The notes beneath the pieces are model-generated. The model did not search any database. It had not been told where the DNA came from and saw only the letters and a list, made by a program, of their open reading frames with translations. From positions 1 to 64,000 of the forward strand of contig CAJOIQ010000013.1 of assembly GCA_905234795.1 (NCBI GenBank): a stretch of 64,000 nt of DNA. The letters run 5' to 3'. This document shows positions 55,520 to 64,000 of this stretch, piece after piece. Every line of letters starts with the position of its first letter. Position 1 is the stretch's first letter. The stretch comes from an uncultured Bacteroidales bacterium. GTDB lineage: Bacteria; Bacteroidota; Bacteroidia; Bacteroidales; UBA932. A program made the translations under genes and the position numbers.

Positions 55520-57250
55520 CTACATCCTTTCCGGAAGTTCGATGCCCAGCAGGGCCATGGCGCTGCGCAAGGTGCGGGCCATCACGGCGATGAGTTCCAG
55601 ACGGTACTTCAGGACGGCCAGGTTCTCCTCCTTGAGGATGGGGGTCTCGTGGTAGTACTGGTTGAACTCCTTGGCCAGGTCGTAGGCGTAGTTGGCGATG
55701 ACGGCGGGGCTGAGGGCAGCGCCGGCTTCGGCCACCTTGGCCGGATACAGGGAAAGCAGTTGCGTGAGGCGGATTTCCTTTGCCGAGGGCTCTACGGAGG
55801 CGTTCACATCGGCCGGGCCGAAGCTCACGCTGGCCTTGCGCAGGATGCTGCAGATACGCGCGTGGGTGTACTGGATGAAGGGGCCGGTGTTGCCGTTGAA
55901 GTCGATGGATTCCTTGGGATTGAAGAGCATGGTTTTCTTGGGATCCACCTTGATGATGAAATACTTCAGGGCGCCCAGGCCGATCATATGATACAGCCGA
56001 TCCTTCTCTTCGGCGGAAATATCGGCCAGCTTGCCGCTTTCCTCGGAGGTCTTTTTGGCTTCCTCGTACATGCTCTGGATGAGGTCGTCGGCATCCACTA
56101 CCGTACCCTCGCGGGACTTCATCTTGCCCTCGGGCAGCTCCACCATGCCGTAGGACAGGTGGTAGATGCGCTGCGCCCATTCAAAGCCCAGTTTGCCCAG
56201 GATGAGCTTGAGCACCTGGAAATGGTAGTCCTGCTCGTTACCCACCACATATACGTGGGAATCCAGGTTGAAGTTGGCGAAGCGGCGCTCGGCGGTACCC
56301 AGGTCCTGGGTGATGTATACGGAGGTACCGTCACCACGGAGCACCAGCTTGCGGTCCAGGCCGTCGGCGGTGAGGTCGCACCACACGCTGCCGTCGGGGT
56401 CCTTCACAAAGACACCCTCGGCCAGGCCTTTCTGCACCAGTTCCTTGCCCAGGAGATAGGTCTCGCTCTCGTGGTCCACCTGATCGAAGGTGATGCCCAG
56501 GGCGGAGTAGGTTTGGTCGAAACCCTTGTACACCCAGCCGTTCATCATGGACCAGAGTTCCCGCACATGCGGGTCTCCGGCTTCCCAGTCCACCAGCATC
56601 TGATGGACCTCATTGATTACCTCAGGGTGCTCCTTTTCCAGCTTGGCATAGGCCACATAGCAGTCTCCCACCAGGTGGTCGCCTTTCTTGCCGGTGCTCT
56701 CCGGCGTGGCGCCGTCGAACAGTTTTTCCCAGGCGTACATGCTCTTGCAGATGTGCACGCCGCGATCGTTCACGATGGTGCTCTTGATGACGGTGTTACC
56801 GCAGGCCTTGAGGATGCGGGATACGCTGTCTCCCAGCAGGTTGTTGCGGATATGACCCAGGTGAAGGGGCTTGTTGGTGTTGGGGGAAGAGAACTCCACC
56901 ATGATGCGCTTGCCGGTATCGGGAAGCTGGCCGAAGCTGTCATCGGCCGCAATGGCCTGCAGGTTCTCGCTCCAGTACACCGGGCTGAACGACAGGTTCA
57001 GGAAGCCCTTCACGCTGTTGAAGGCGGCAATCTCCGGCACGTTGGCCACCAGCCACTCTCCTATGGCGTTTCCCGTTGCATCGGGAGCCTGGTGCGTGAT
57101 TTTCAAGAGCGGGAAGGTGACCAGGGTATAATCACCCTCGAACTCCTTGCGGGTAACAGAAACCTGAAGTGACGTTTCCGCCACTTCAGTTCCGTAAACA
57201 GCTTGTATGGCCGCTGCGGCCTTTTGCTGAATAAAGCTCTCGGCACTCAT
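55520..57250 (-). CDS. argS: Arginyl-tRNA synthetase
   Basis: A class I synthetase of 576 residues for tRNA-Arg. The HIGH-type motif is NTNKPLHLGHIRNNLLGDS (about residues 124-142). KMKSREGTVVDADDL stands in place of KMSKS, which is usual for ArgS. The N-terminal Add1 domain and the C-terminal DALR anticodon-binding domain (about residues 455-576) are present. The start overlaps the rpoD stop (TAATG), an uncommon pairing that makes argS expression depend on the sigma factor gene. Confidence 0.96.
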   Translation of the reverse strand: MSAESFIQQKAAAAIQAVYGTEVAETSLQVSVTRKEFEGDYTLVTFPLLKITHQAPDATGNAIGEWLVANVPEIAAFNSVKGFLNLSFSPVYWSENLQAIAADDSFGQLPDTGKRIMVEFSSPNTNKPLHLGHIRNNLLGDSVSRILKACGNTVIKSTIVNDRGVHICKSMYAWEKLFDGATPESTGKKGDHLVGDCYVAYAKLEKEHPEVINEVHQMLVDWEAGDPHVRELWSMMNGWVYKGFDQTYSALGITFDQVDHESETYLLGKELVQKGLAEGVFVKDPDGSVWCDLTADGLDRKLVLRGDGTSVYITQDLGTAERRFANFNLDSHVYVVGNEQDYHFQVLKLILGKLGFEWAQRIYHLSYGMVELPEGKMKSREGTVVDADDLIQSMYEEAKKTSEESGKLADISAEEKDRLYHMIGLGALKYFIIKVDPKKTMLFNPKESIDFNGNTGPFIQYTHARICSILRKASVSFGPADVNASVEPSAKEIRLTQLLSLYPAKVAEAGAALSPAVIANYAYDLAKEFNQYYHETPILKEENLAVLKYRLELIAVMARTLRSAMALLGIELPERM

Positions 57251-58110
57251 TATCCCAGGTAGCTCTTAAGAAGTTTGCTGCGGGACGGGCTCTTGAGGCG
57301 GCGGATGGCCTTCTCCTTGATTTGGCGCACGCGCTCACGGGTGAGGCCGAAACGCTCTCCAATCTCCTCCAGGGTCATTTCCTGACAGCCGATGCCGAAG
57401 AAGGACTTGATGATCTCTCGCTCGCGGTCCGTCAGGGTGCTGAGGGCACGCTCAATCTCTGTATTGAGGCTTTCGTTCACCAGTCCGCGGTCGGCCGACG
57501 GGGAGTCGTCGTTGGGGATGACGTCCAGCAGGCTGTTGTCCTCTCCTTCCACGAAGGGAGCGTCCACGCTCACATGGCGGCTGCCCACACGCAGGGTATC
57601 GGAAATCTTGTCCTTGGGGACGTCGATCATCTCCGACAGTTCCTCGTTGGTAGGCTGGCGTTCGTTCTCCTGTTCGAAACGGGTGAGGGCCTTGTTGATC
57701 TTGTTCAGGGAACCCACCTGGTTCAGGGGAAGACGTACGATACGGCTCTGCTCTGCGAGGGCCTGCAGAATGCTCTGGCGAATCCACCACACGGCATAGG
57801 AGATGAACTTGAAGCCACGGGTTTCGTCAAATTTTTCGGCGGCTTTGATCAGGCCCAGGTTGCCCTCGTTGATGAGGTCCGGAAGGCTGAGGCCCTGGTT
57901 CTGGTACTGCTTGGCCACGGACACCACGAAGCGCAGATTGGCGCGGGTGAGTTTCTCCAGGGCTTCCTGGTCTCCTTTACGGATACGCTGAGCCAGTTCA
58001 ACTTCTTCGTCCGGGGTAACCAGCTCTTCTCGGCCGATTTCCTGCAGGTACTTGTCCAGCGACGCGCTTTCGCGGTTGGTGATGGACTTGGTGATTTTTA
58101 ATTGCCTCAT
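57250..58110 (-). CDS. rpoD: Primary sigma factor RpoD/SigA
   Basis: A 286-residue sigma-70 of the short Bacteroidetes type, without the long region 1.1. Region 1.2 is at [21 protein letters not shown] (about residues 18-38), region 2 at [32 protein letters not shown] with [23 protein letters not shown], and region 4 at [22 protein letters not shown] near the end. It recognises the -33/-7 promoters seen throughout this window. It is followed by argS with an overlap. Confidence 0.95.
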   Translation of the reverse strand: MRQLKITKSITNRESASLDKYLQEIGREELVTPDEEVELAQRIRKGDQEALEKLTRANLRFVVSVAKQYQNQGLSLPDLINEGNLGLIKAAEKFDETRGFKFISYAVWWIRQSILQALAEQSRIVRLPLNQVGSLNKINKALTRFEQENERQPTNEELSEMIDVPKDKISDTLRVGSRHVSVDAPFVEGEDNSLLDVIPNDDSPSADRGLVNESLNTEIERALSTLTDREREIIKSFFGIGCQEMTLEEIGERFGLTRERVRQIKEKAIRRLKSPSRSKLLKSYLG

Positions 58111-58135
58111 TACTAAAACGTTACGGTTATTCTAC

Positions 58136-59581
58136 TTATCTGCCGAAGCCGAAGTAGAAAGTCCGTCCGTTCTGGTCCACGCCCTCGATGTAAATGGCGC
58201 GGGAAGCTTTCTTAGCCTTGGCTACGACATCTTCCGGTTTTGAAACGGCCTCACCGTTCACGTAGACAATGATGCTGCCTGCCTGGGCGCCTGCTTCGGC
58301 CATCTTTCCGCTGGCAAGGGAAACGATCTCCACACCGCCCTTAAGCCCTCTGGCCTTGAGCGTTTCGGGATTCGCTGCCTTGAGACGGGCGCCGTAGAAA
58401 GCGATGGTTCCGTCTGCATCCGCTTCGCCGTTCTGCAGGTTGGAGCTCTGGAACACCACGCTCACTTCCTGCTGCTTGCCTTCACGGATGAAGGTGACGG
58501 TAGCTTTGTCGCCGGGGTGATAGTTGCCGACCTTGGCCTGTACGGAAGAAGCGTCCGTGATCTTCTGGCCGTCGATGGCCACGATGACGTCGTTCTTCTT
58601 GAGACCGGCTTTGTCGGCCGCACTTCCCTTCAAAACCTCGTTAATATATACGCCGGACACTGCGGAAAGTTTCATTTCGTCGGCAAACTTTTTATCCACG
58701 GTTCCCATGGAAATGCCCAGGACCGCGCGCTTGACGGAGCCGAAGTCCATCAGGTCCTCGGCCACACGCTTGACGATGTTCACGGGCACGGCGAAGGAAT
58801 AACCGGTGTAGGATCCGGTCTGGGAGACGATGGCGGTGTTGATGCCCACCAGTTCACCTTTCTTGTTCACCAGGGCGCCGCCGGAGTTGCCGGGGTTCAC
58901 TGCGGCGTCGGTCTGGATGAAGGACTCGATCTTGAACTCACCGGAATAGTCGGGCATGCTGCGGCCCTTGGCGCTCACGATACCGGCGGTGATGGTGCTG
59001 CGCAGCTGGGCGCCCAGCGGCGAGCCGATGGCCAGCACCCATTCTCCCAGGCGCAGTTTGTCGCTGTCTCCCATGGGGATGGTGGGAAGGCCGGTGGCAT
59101 CCACCTTGATGATGGCCACGTCGGTAACAGGGTCCGTGCCCACGATGGTGGCGTCGTACTGCTGGTTATTGTTAAGGGTTACGGTGATTTTGGTGGCACC
59201 GTTCACCACATGGTTGTTGGTGACGATATAACCGTCGGGGCGGATGATGACGCCGCTGCCGCTCCCCTTCTGCTCCCGGGACTGCGGCTGGCCGTATTCA
59301 TCTCCGAAGAAGAAACGGAAGAACGGGTCGTTCAGCTGATACTGCTGGCGCACCGTCACTTCTACATATACGACGGCTTCCACGGCGCTCTCGGCCGCAT
59401 AGGTGAAGTCCGGATAATCGGTGTCTGCCAAATTGACAGTGCGGTATTCCACCGCGTTGCCGGCGGCGTCCTTGACGATGGTTGTGGTGGAAGGTTCGGG
59501 TTGGGTTGCTTTCACTACGGCGTAAGCGGTGATTCCACCGGCCACGACGGAAAGCAGTACAGTCAAAAATCCTTTTTTCAT
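58136..59581 (-). CDS. HtrA/DegP-like periplasmic serine protease (Do family)
   Basis: A 481-residue exported serine protease. After a signal anchor (FLTVLLSVVAGGITAYAVV) the trypsin-like domain has His in IVTNNHVVNGATKI, Asp in VTDVAIIKVDATG and Ser in NPGNSGGALVNKKGE (about residues 228-242). Two PDZ domains follow (SAVSGVYINEVLKGSAADKAGL and the C-terminal LKGGVEIVSLASGKMAEAGA). It acts in quality control of envelope proteins. Transcribed toward rpoD, 25 nt apart. Confidence 0.95.
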   Translation of the reverse strand: MKKGFLTVLLSVVAGGITAYAVVKATQPEPSTTTIVKDAAGNAVEYRTVNLADTDYPDFTYAAESAVEAVVYVEVTVRQQYQLNDPFFRFFFGDEYGQPQSREQKGSGSGVIIRPDGYIVTNNHVVNGATKITVTLNNNQQYDATIVGTDPVTDVAIIKVDATGLPTIPMGDSDKLRLGEWVLAIGSPLGAQLRSTITAGIVSAKGRSMPDYSGEFKIESFIQTDAAVNPGNSGGALVNKKGELVGINTAIVSQTGSYTGYSFAVPVNIVKRVAEDLMDFGSVKRAVLGISMGTVDKKFADEMKLSAVSGVYINEVLKGSAADKAGLKKNDVIVAIDGQKITDASSVQAKVGNYHPGDKATVTFIREGKQQEVSVVFQSSNLQNGEADADGTIAFYGARLKAANPETLKARGLKGGVEIVSLASGKMAEAGAQAGSIIVYVNGEAVSKPEDVVAKAKKASRAIYIEGVDQNGRTFYFGFGR

Positions 59582-59667
59582 GATATGGAGTATTTAATAT
59601 TTTTCCGGCAGGGGTATTTTTCAAAAGGTATGCCAAGGAGGACGTAGGACAGAATGGATTTTTTTGT

Positions 59668-59675
59668 TACCTTTG
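59668..59675 (+). promoter_or_regulatory. -7 box for the RyR-like protein gene
   Basis: TACCTTTG matches TAnnTTTG and lies 23 nt before the ATG at 59699. It falls inside the longer reading frame that starts at 59654, which is why the shorter start is preferred. Confidence 0.6.
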
Positions 59676-59698
59676 TAGATACTACAAGCACTGAGGCT

Positions 59699-61723
59699 AT
59701 GATACACCTTCTTGAAAATATATCCCCTGCGCTCTTTTCCTGGATAGTCCTGGCTTTTATGCTGGTCTATTTCCTGGCCACCGCGCTCATCATCAGGAAT
59801 AATCCCAAGCGGCTTTGGATTCCCGCCACGCTGCTGCTCCTGCTGTCCACGGCCCTCTATTCATCGGCCTACTGGGCGGGCGGTGCCAGGACGGTGTTCT
59901 CCAACCTGTACATGTCCCTCACCGCGGCCATAGACCTGTTCCTGTTCAAGATGAACTCTACCTATGGCCGCTTCACAGACCTGTTCTACCTCAAGCCCGG
60001 CGGTGCCGATGATCCCCTGGTGCTCAACCGCCTGGTGCTGCTGGTGGGCCTGTACCTGTGCAGCATCTGGACCACGTCCATCATGGTGATGCACTTCTTT
60101 GCCCGCCGTCTGGTGAGCCGCATCTCCCTGGCCTGGGCCTGGTTCCGCAAGAAAGGAAACGGCATCCATCTGTTCGTGGGCATCAATCCCAAGTCCATGG
60201 CGCTGGCCAAGAGCCTGGCCAAAGGGGAGAAAGTGGTTTTCGTAGACCTTCCCTCACCGGAACTGCTGCCCGACAAACTGTCCCTTACCCAGATTTTCAA
60301 AGGCGTCCGTTCCGGGTCCGACCAAAGCGTGAGGATGAAGGAAGTGCGCCAGGACGCCGTGGTGCTCAAAGCCCGCAAACCCCTGGACCAGTGCACAGAA
60401 GAAGACCTTTTCAAAGACCTGGGCCTGGGGCTTCTGAAACGCTGGGCACAGAACCCGCAAACCGTCATCTACCTCATTTCCGGCTGGTATCCCAGCAATG
60501 TGGACGCCCTTCAGAAACTGTATAAATACCCCGCCCAAATCTATTGCCATGCCAAGCGGGAGGGTCTTGCCCTTCGCCTGGAACTCATCGAGAGCCAGCA
60601 TGTGCACATCATAGACTCTTCCTTCCTGGCCACCAAGGCCCTCAAAGGCAGGGAGGAGCTGTATCCCATCAACTTCATGAATGTTGCCAAGGGACCCGAC
60701 GACCAGCCGCTGGGTTATGTGGAAGGCAGTTTCGACGCCCTGGTGTGCGGCTTTGGAGAGGCCGGTCAGGGCATGCTGTCCTTCCTGTATGAATTCGGTG
60801 CATTCCCCGACAAAGACAAGCAGCCCAACCAGTTCCACTGCACGGTTGTGGACAACAGGATGGAATACAAGGAGGGAGAATTCCGCCTGAACCATCCCGG
60901 CCTGGAGCTGGACCGCGTGAGCTTTGTCAAGGACAGCGTGGGCAGCGAGTCCTTCTGGGAACGGCTGGGCAAGATGATCCGGGACCTCAATTACGTGTTC
61001 ATCAACATCGGCACCGATGCCGAGAACCTCAAATACACCTTCGACATCCTGGAGTTCGCCTTCCGCAACCGGGAGAACATGGACAAGATCCTCATCGTGG
61101 TCAAGCTGGACCATCCGGCCGCGCATCAGGACCTCATCGGCTTCTTCAACAGCAATTACGGCGGCAAGAACGTCATCCGTTCCATCGGAGACATCGACCG
61201 CACCTGGACCTGGAACAACATCAGCGGGGCCGATTTCCGCCACGACGCCCAGACCTTCTACGCAGCCTATGCCCAGGCCACCGACTCCCCCGTCACCTGG
61301 GAGGAACGGGAAAAACAGATCATGGCCAAACCGGTTTCCGACCTGGCCAAAAAACTGGAACTGCAGCGTAAGATGGGGCAGGACTTCATCAACCATTTCC
61401 ACACGCGGGTAAAGGCTCACCTGTGCCCGGAACGCCTGTGGAAAGATCCTTCCATTGCCGCCAATATCCCGCTGGGAATGGTTAATGACCAACACTTTAC
61501 GGGTAACGACCCAGAGGCCGCCGCCGTGCTGGATTACCTGGCCGTGGGAGAACATCTGCGCTGGAAGGCTTCCCATGAAATCAACGGCTACCGCCTGGGG
61601 CCCAAGAAGCAGGAAGACCTTAAAACCCACACCGACATCGTTCCCTACGAAGCCTTGTCCGAGCAAGTGAAGCACTACGACTGGATTGTAGTGAAAACAT
61701 CCCTGGAACTGCTGGGGAAATAG
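59699..61723 (+). CDS. Membrane protein with tandem Rossmann domains and RyR-like C-terminus
   Basis: A 674-residue protein I can place only by parts. Three or four N-terminal hydrophobic segments (about residues 11-31, 38-59 and 108-130) could form a channel-like membrane part. Two Rossmann-like domains follow, the first starting HLFVGINPKSMALAKSL (about 156) and the second FDALVCGFGEAGQGML (about 345), which carries GxGxxG. The C-terminal 70 residues (YLAVGEHLRWKASHEINGYRLG then LSEQVKHYDWIVVKTSLEL) resemble RyR domains. The layout recalls RCK-gated ion channels with a ligand-sensing tail. Function is unknown. The start is the ATG at 59699. Confidence 0.75.
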   Translation: MIHLLENISPALFSWIVLAFMLVYFLATALIIRNNPKRLWIPATLLLLLSTALYSSAYWAGGARTVFSNLYMSLTAAIDLFLFKMNSTYGRFTDLFYLKPGGADDPLVLNRLVLLVGLYLCSIWTTSIMVMHFFARRLVSRISLAWAWFRKKGNGIHLFVGINPKSMALAKSLAKGEKVVFVDLPSPELLPDKLSLTQIFKGVRSGSDQSVRMKEVRQDAVVLKARKPLDQCTEEDLFKDLGLGLLKRWAQNPQTVIYLISGWYPSNVDALQKLYKYPAQIYCHAKREGLALRLELIESQHVHIIDSSFLATKALKGREELYPINFMNVAKGPDDQPLGYVEGSFDALVCGFGEAGQGMLSFLYEFGAFPDKDKQPNQFHCTVVDNRMEYKEGEFRLNHPGLELDRVSFVKDSVGSESFWERLGKMIRDLNYVFINIGTDAENLKYTFDILEFAFRNRENMDKILIVVKLDHPAAHQDLIGFFNSNYGGKNVIRSIGDIDRTWTWNNISGADFRHDAQTFYAAYAQATDSPVTWEEREKQIMAKPVSDLAKKLELQRKMGQDFINHFHTRVKAHLCPERLWKDPSIAANIPLGMVNDQHFTGNDPEAAAVLDYLAVGEHLRWKASHEINGYRLGPKKQEDLKTHTDIVPYEALSEQVKHYDWIVVKTSLELLGK

Positions 61724-62175
61724 CTGACGTCATGCCCGGTCGGAGCCGGGCATGACGATGAGGGGCCGGGCATCCCCGGCTGAACCTGTTCCATCAGGTT
61801 GGTGAAGTCCATGTACTTGTCGGATGAGAAAACCTCGTTCCGGGTATCTACCGTTGCCGTGGCGTATTTGTTCTCCAGCTGGAATACCCCGTCGTTTCCG
61901 CTCCAGGTCACCCCCAGGCTGCTCCCCGGCAGCATCAGCGTCTGGAAATCGGCTGCGGAAACATAGGGAATGTGGGGCATATCCTCATAGAACCGGATGA
62001 GGAGGTTCCCGTCGGCCACTCCGTCCCGCAGGACAGGCATCGACTTCAGCGTGAAAGCAGTCAGGTCCTTCTGATCCGGAACGAATGCGGAGCCGGCGGG
62101 CTCCAGATTCTTGCGGTTGCAGGCTACAAGCAAAACGGTCGCCAGCAGGCAGCAGATAGCGGAAACTTTCTTCAT
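61675..62175 (-). pseudogene. S41-type peptidase lipoprotein, 3'-truncated
   Basis: The reading starts MKKVSAICCLLATVLLVACNRKN, a lipoprotein signal with lipobox, then shows the N-terminal domain of Bacteroidales S41 peptidase lipoproteins: MPHIPYVSAADFQTLMLPG, ENKYATATVDTRNEVFSSD and FTNLMEQVQPGM (about residues 65-135). Similarity ends there, at the palindromes of 61729-61780. The rest of the frame is repeat sequence and the complement of the neighbouring gene. The PDZ and protease domains are missing, so the gene is a 5' fragment. Its ATG overlaps the stop of the upstream gene (ATGA). Confidence 0.75.
61729..61780. repeat. Two palindromes at the end of the RyR-like gene
   Basis: GTCATGCCCGG (61729-61739) pairs with CCGGGCATGAC (61746-61756) over 6 nt, and GCCGGG (61765-61770) with CCCGGC (61775-61780). 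The element follows the stop of the RyR-like gene by 5 nt and marks the exact place where the S41 peptidase reading ends. It may also serve as terminator. Confidence 0.75.
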
Positions 62176-64000
62176 AACTTTTTGAGTATGGTTTTGAGGA
62201 TGGCTTCCATCTTGTCCGATGTTTCCAGGGGGAAGCCGAATGCGGCCACCTTGTAGGTGGGGGCCTCATACCAGGTGGCGGCAGGGATAAGGGTGCCCTG
62301 GTATCGCATGATGATCTTGGTTTTGCCGGAGGCGGGTTTGATGCCGTCGGCATTTTCCACGCGGTAAACGGTGGGGGACCACTCCCTGTTATAGGTAATG
62401 GCGGGAAGGCTGCTGCCGCGGGCGGGCATCACCTTGCCGGTGTTGTCTCCAAAGTTAGTGAGCCATTCGTAGCCCAGTACGCTTTTCACAAAGTCCCGGG
62501 TGCTTTCCGGGGCTTTCTCCACACCCTGATACACGTGGTCCCAGGCATCGGTGCCGATGTAGGCGCCGGAAATGAGCACATTCCCGCCAGCCTGGGTAAA
62601 GCGTGAAAGGGCGGTCTGGAGGGAATCCGTAAATACGGAATAGCGGTCCGGGACGGCACCGCGGCCGATGCGGGTGGTGAGCTGTTTTCCGCAGATGATA
62701 TCGGCCGCAAAGGCGTCACCGTTGCCGTGGAAGGCCTCGGCGCTGCTGGATTCCACCGCAAAGCCGCTGTGCAGGATGGCGCGGCCGTGACGGGCCGTGA
62801 AATCGAAGTCGTTACCCGCGATGATGCTGCCGGCCATATCGGTGAAGCAGCCGCCGAATCCGGGGTTGTCGTCGTCCTGCCACTCCTGGGAACGGTCGAA
62901 CTGATTCACGCTGCCGGCATACAGCAGATCCTTGCCCCACGGCACGCCGCTGTCCAGGTCCTCGGTGAAGCCGGCCATTTGCGGGGTATCAAACCACGCG
63001 GGGGCCGATACCCGGGTGAAATTGTTCACCACCGTCACCTTGCGGGCGTTCCTGGAAGGGAATCCGGCGCAGAGGACCTCCGAGGGGAAGCTTTCTCCGC
63101 CGCCGTTGCAGGCCGTGACCTTGAAGCTGTACAGGTGACCTTCTTCCAGGTTGATGCTCACTGAAGTGCCGTTCACCTGATATCCCTGGTCGAAGCCGCC
63201 GTCTCCCACACGGGTGTACACCCTGTAGTAGGCGGGTTTTGCCGTGGGCTCCAGGGGGTCTTCTGTGGGCTGCCAGGAAAGTTGTGCCTTCCCGTTCACC
63301 AGGGAGACGCTGAAAGCATGCACGGGCATCGGCTGCACGGCGTATTCGCAACCGTACCGGGCGCTCAGGTACTTGAGGATGCCCTTGTATACGGAACGGG
63401 CGACGTCGAAGCGGAACTGCGGATCCAGGCCGTAGCGCATGTCGGCAAAGTTGAGGTGGGAGAGGAGTTCCAGCAGCATGGCGGGCACGTTGGGCGTGCG
63501 GCTCTCGCTGTAGGAACGGTCCCACAGCTGGCGGCGCATCCAGAGGGGCTCGTACAGCGCCCGGATGTCGTCCACCACCTGCGTCTGGACCAGGTCGCAC
63601 AGCAGGCGGCTGCTCATGCGGTCCTCGCCGTCGGGGAACCTGGTCTGTCCCTTGTTGGTGCGGGTATAGATGGCCAGGGTGCCCACGATGGAATCGTTGG
63701 GCGTAACGCCGGCATCGCTGTGCCAGGCCAGTGAAAGGTCAATGGGGATGCGGCGTCCGGGATCGGAGGGGTTCACGCGGGAACCGCCGGTGAGTTCCTG
63801 CACCCATCGGCCACGTCCGGCGTAATCCTTGGTATAGTCGTCCTTCCAGTCGTCAAATAACTGGGCGTCTATTCCGGCGTACTGCATGTTGTACAAGGCC
63901 CCCTCCACGAAGGCGGGCTTGCCGGAGATGCTGCCGCCGCGTTCCACCTTGCCCATTCCACCGCCGAAGCGGACGGCATCGGCCGATACCAGCCCGGCCG
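62172..64000 (-). CDS. Golvesin/xanthan-lyase-like FN3 protein, C-terminal part (partial)
   Basis: The frame is open from the window edge to 62172; the N-terminus is outside. It has an amidase_3-like segment (SADAVRFGGGMGKVERGGSIS at the edge, then DLSLAWHSDAGVTPNDSI and GTLAIYTRTN), a fibronectin type III domain (FSVSLVNGKAQLSWQPTEDP to YSFKVTACNGGGES) and a C-terminal glutamine-amidotransferase-like or GldG-like region (AGGNVLISGAYIGTDAWD). Bacteroides proteins of this layout are annotated as xanthan lyase or N-acetylmuramoyl-L-alanine amidase. Cell-surface glycan or peptidoglycan processing is likely, but the substrate is unknown. Confidence 0.82.
   Translation of the reverse strand, partial: AGLVSADAVRFGGGMGKVERGGSISGKPAFVEGALYNMQYAGIDAQLFDDWKDDYTKDYAGRGRWVQELTGGSRVNPSDPGRRIPIDLSLAWHSDAGVTPNDSIVGTLAIYTRTNKGQTRFPDGEDRMSSRLLCDLVQTQVVDDIRALYEPLWMRRQLWDRSYSESRTPNVPAMLLELLSHLNFADMRYGLDPQFRFDVARSVYKGILKYLSARYGCEYAVQPMPVHAFSVSLVNGKAQLSWQPTEDPLEPTAKPAYYRVYTRVGDGGFDQGYQVNGTSVSINLEEGHLYSFKVTACNGGGESFPSEVLCAGFPSRNARKVTVVNNFTRVSAPAWFDTPQMAGFTEDLDSGVPWGKDLLYAGSVNQFDRSQEWQDDDNPGFGGCFTDMAGSIIAGNDFDFTARHGRAILHSGFAVESSSAEAFHGNGDAFAADIICGKQLTTRIGRGAVPDRYSVFTDSLQTALSRFTQAGGNVLISGAYIGTDAWDHVYQGVEKAPESTRDFVKSVLGYEWLTNFGDNTGKVMPARGSSLPAITYNREWSPTVYRVENADGIKPASGKTKIIMRYQGTLIPAATWYEAPTYKVAAFGFPLETSDKMEAILKTILKKL

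Noticed and set aside
59654..59698. Start of the RyR-like gene at 59654
   Set aside because: The extra 15 residues cover the -7 box TACCTTTG, so the ATG at 59699 is more likely.

Overview
The window is a contiguous piece of a Bacteroidales chromosome, probably from a gut lineage with GC clearly above 50%. The evidence is direct. Many genes are preceded by the Bacteroidetes -7 promoter box TAnnTTTG. The gene content is also typical of the phylum: a DUF4492 gene ahead of cydAB, DUF4293, DUF3078, a DoxX/MauE protein, lpxD-lpxC-lpxA, a cobalamin riboswitch with BtuG/BtuB-like genes, a FadL/OmpP1 porin and a golvesin/xanthan-lyase-like FN3 protein. The lineage cannot be resolved further by reading (Rikenellaceae or an uncultured Bacteroidales family would both fit). 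I saw no rRNA, tRNA, CRISPR array or prophage, and no gene-free stretch longer than 300 bases.

Layout. 1-7.3 kb is a worn accessory region on the minus strand: a frameshifted amidohydrolase, an acetyltransferase, a frameshifted DUF3089 hydrolase, a MATE exporter, and a carboxylesterase whose front is replaced by an IS110-family transposase joined to it in frame. 7.3-10.4 kb is the cytochrome bd oxidase operon. 10.4-18.5 kb holds queF, prfA, a flavodoxin lipoprotein, fabF, murQ, a nucleotidyltransferase, a CPBP protease, ftsB/divIC and folP. 18.5-24.7 kb is the translation/transcription operon rimP-nusA-infB followed by tmk and a DoxX gene, with a terminator-like hairpin in the rimP leader. 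24.8-28.2 kb has a HAD phosphatase, a GH20-like enzyme, RidA, an unknown protein and WbqC. 28.2-32.5 kb is lipid A synthesis (lpxA, lpxC, lpxD) plus gpmI. 32.5-36.2 kb has tilS, DUF3078 and proS, the last with a frameshift. 36.3-41.3 kb has a Trp/Tyr/Ser-rich secreted protein, a FadL-like porin and dnaK. 41.4-48.7 kb has a formate/nitrite-type channel, trpS, fba, a tricorn-like protease, gmk and nadD. 48.7-52.9 kb is a riboswitch-controlled vitamin B12 uptake cluster. 53.1-59.6 kb has a DEDDh exonuclease, dnaN, argS, rpoD and htrA. 59.7-64 kb holds a channel-like protein with tandem Rossmann domains and a RyR-like C-terminus, a truncated S41 peptidase and a partial cell-surface amidase-like protein.

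Most of the window is housekeeping. The unusual signals are: (i) the IS110 remnant, with a candidate bridge RNA upstream of the transposase and an in-frame junction to an esterase; (ii) several families of palindromic or hairpin repeats, one lying inside the tilS reading frame and one at the break point of the truncated S41 gene; (iii) tandem hairpin arrays after btuC and dnaK; (iv) the rimP leader hairpin; (v) the TM-Rossmann-RyR protein; (vi) LpxC without the FabZ domain normally fused to it in Bacteroidetes; (vii) four separate frameshifts, one of them in proS, which raises the question of assembly error versus real decay.
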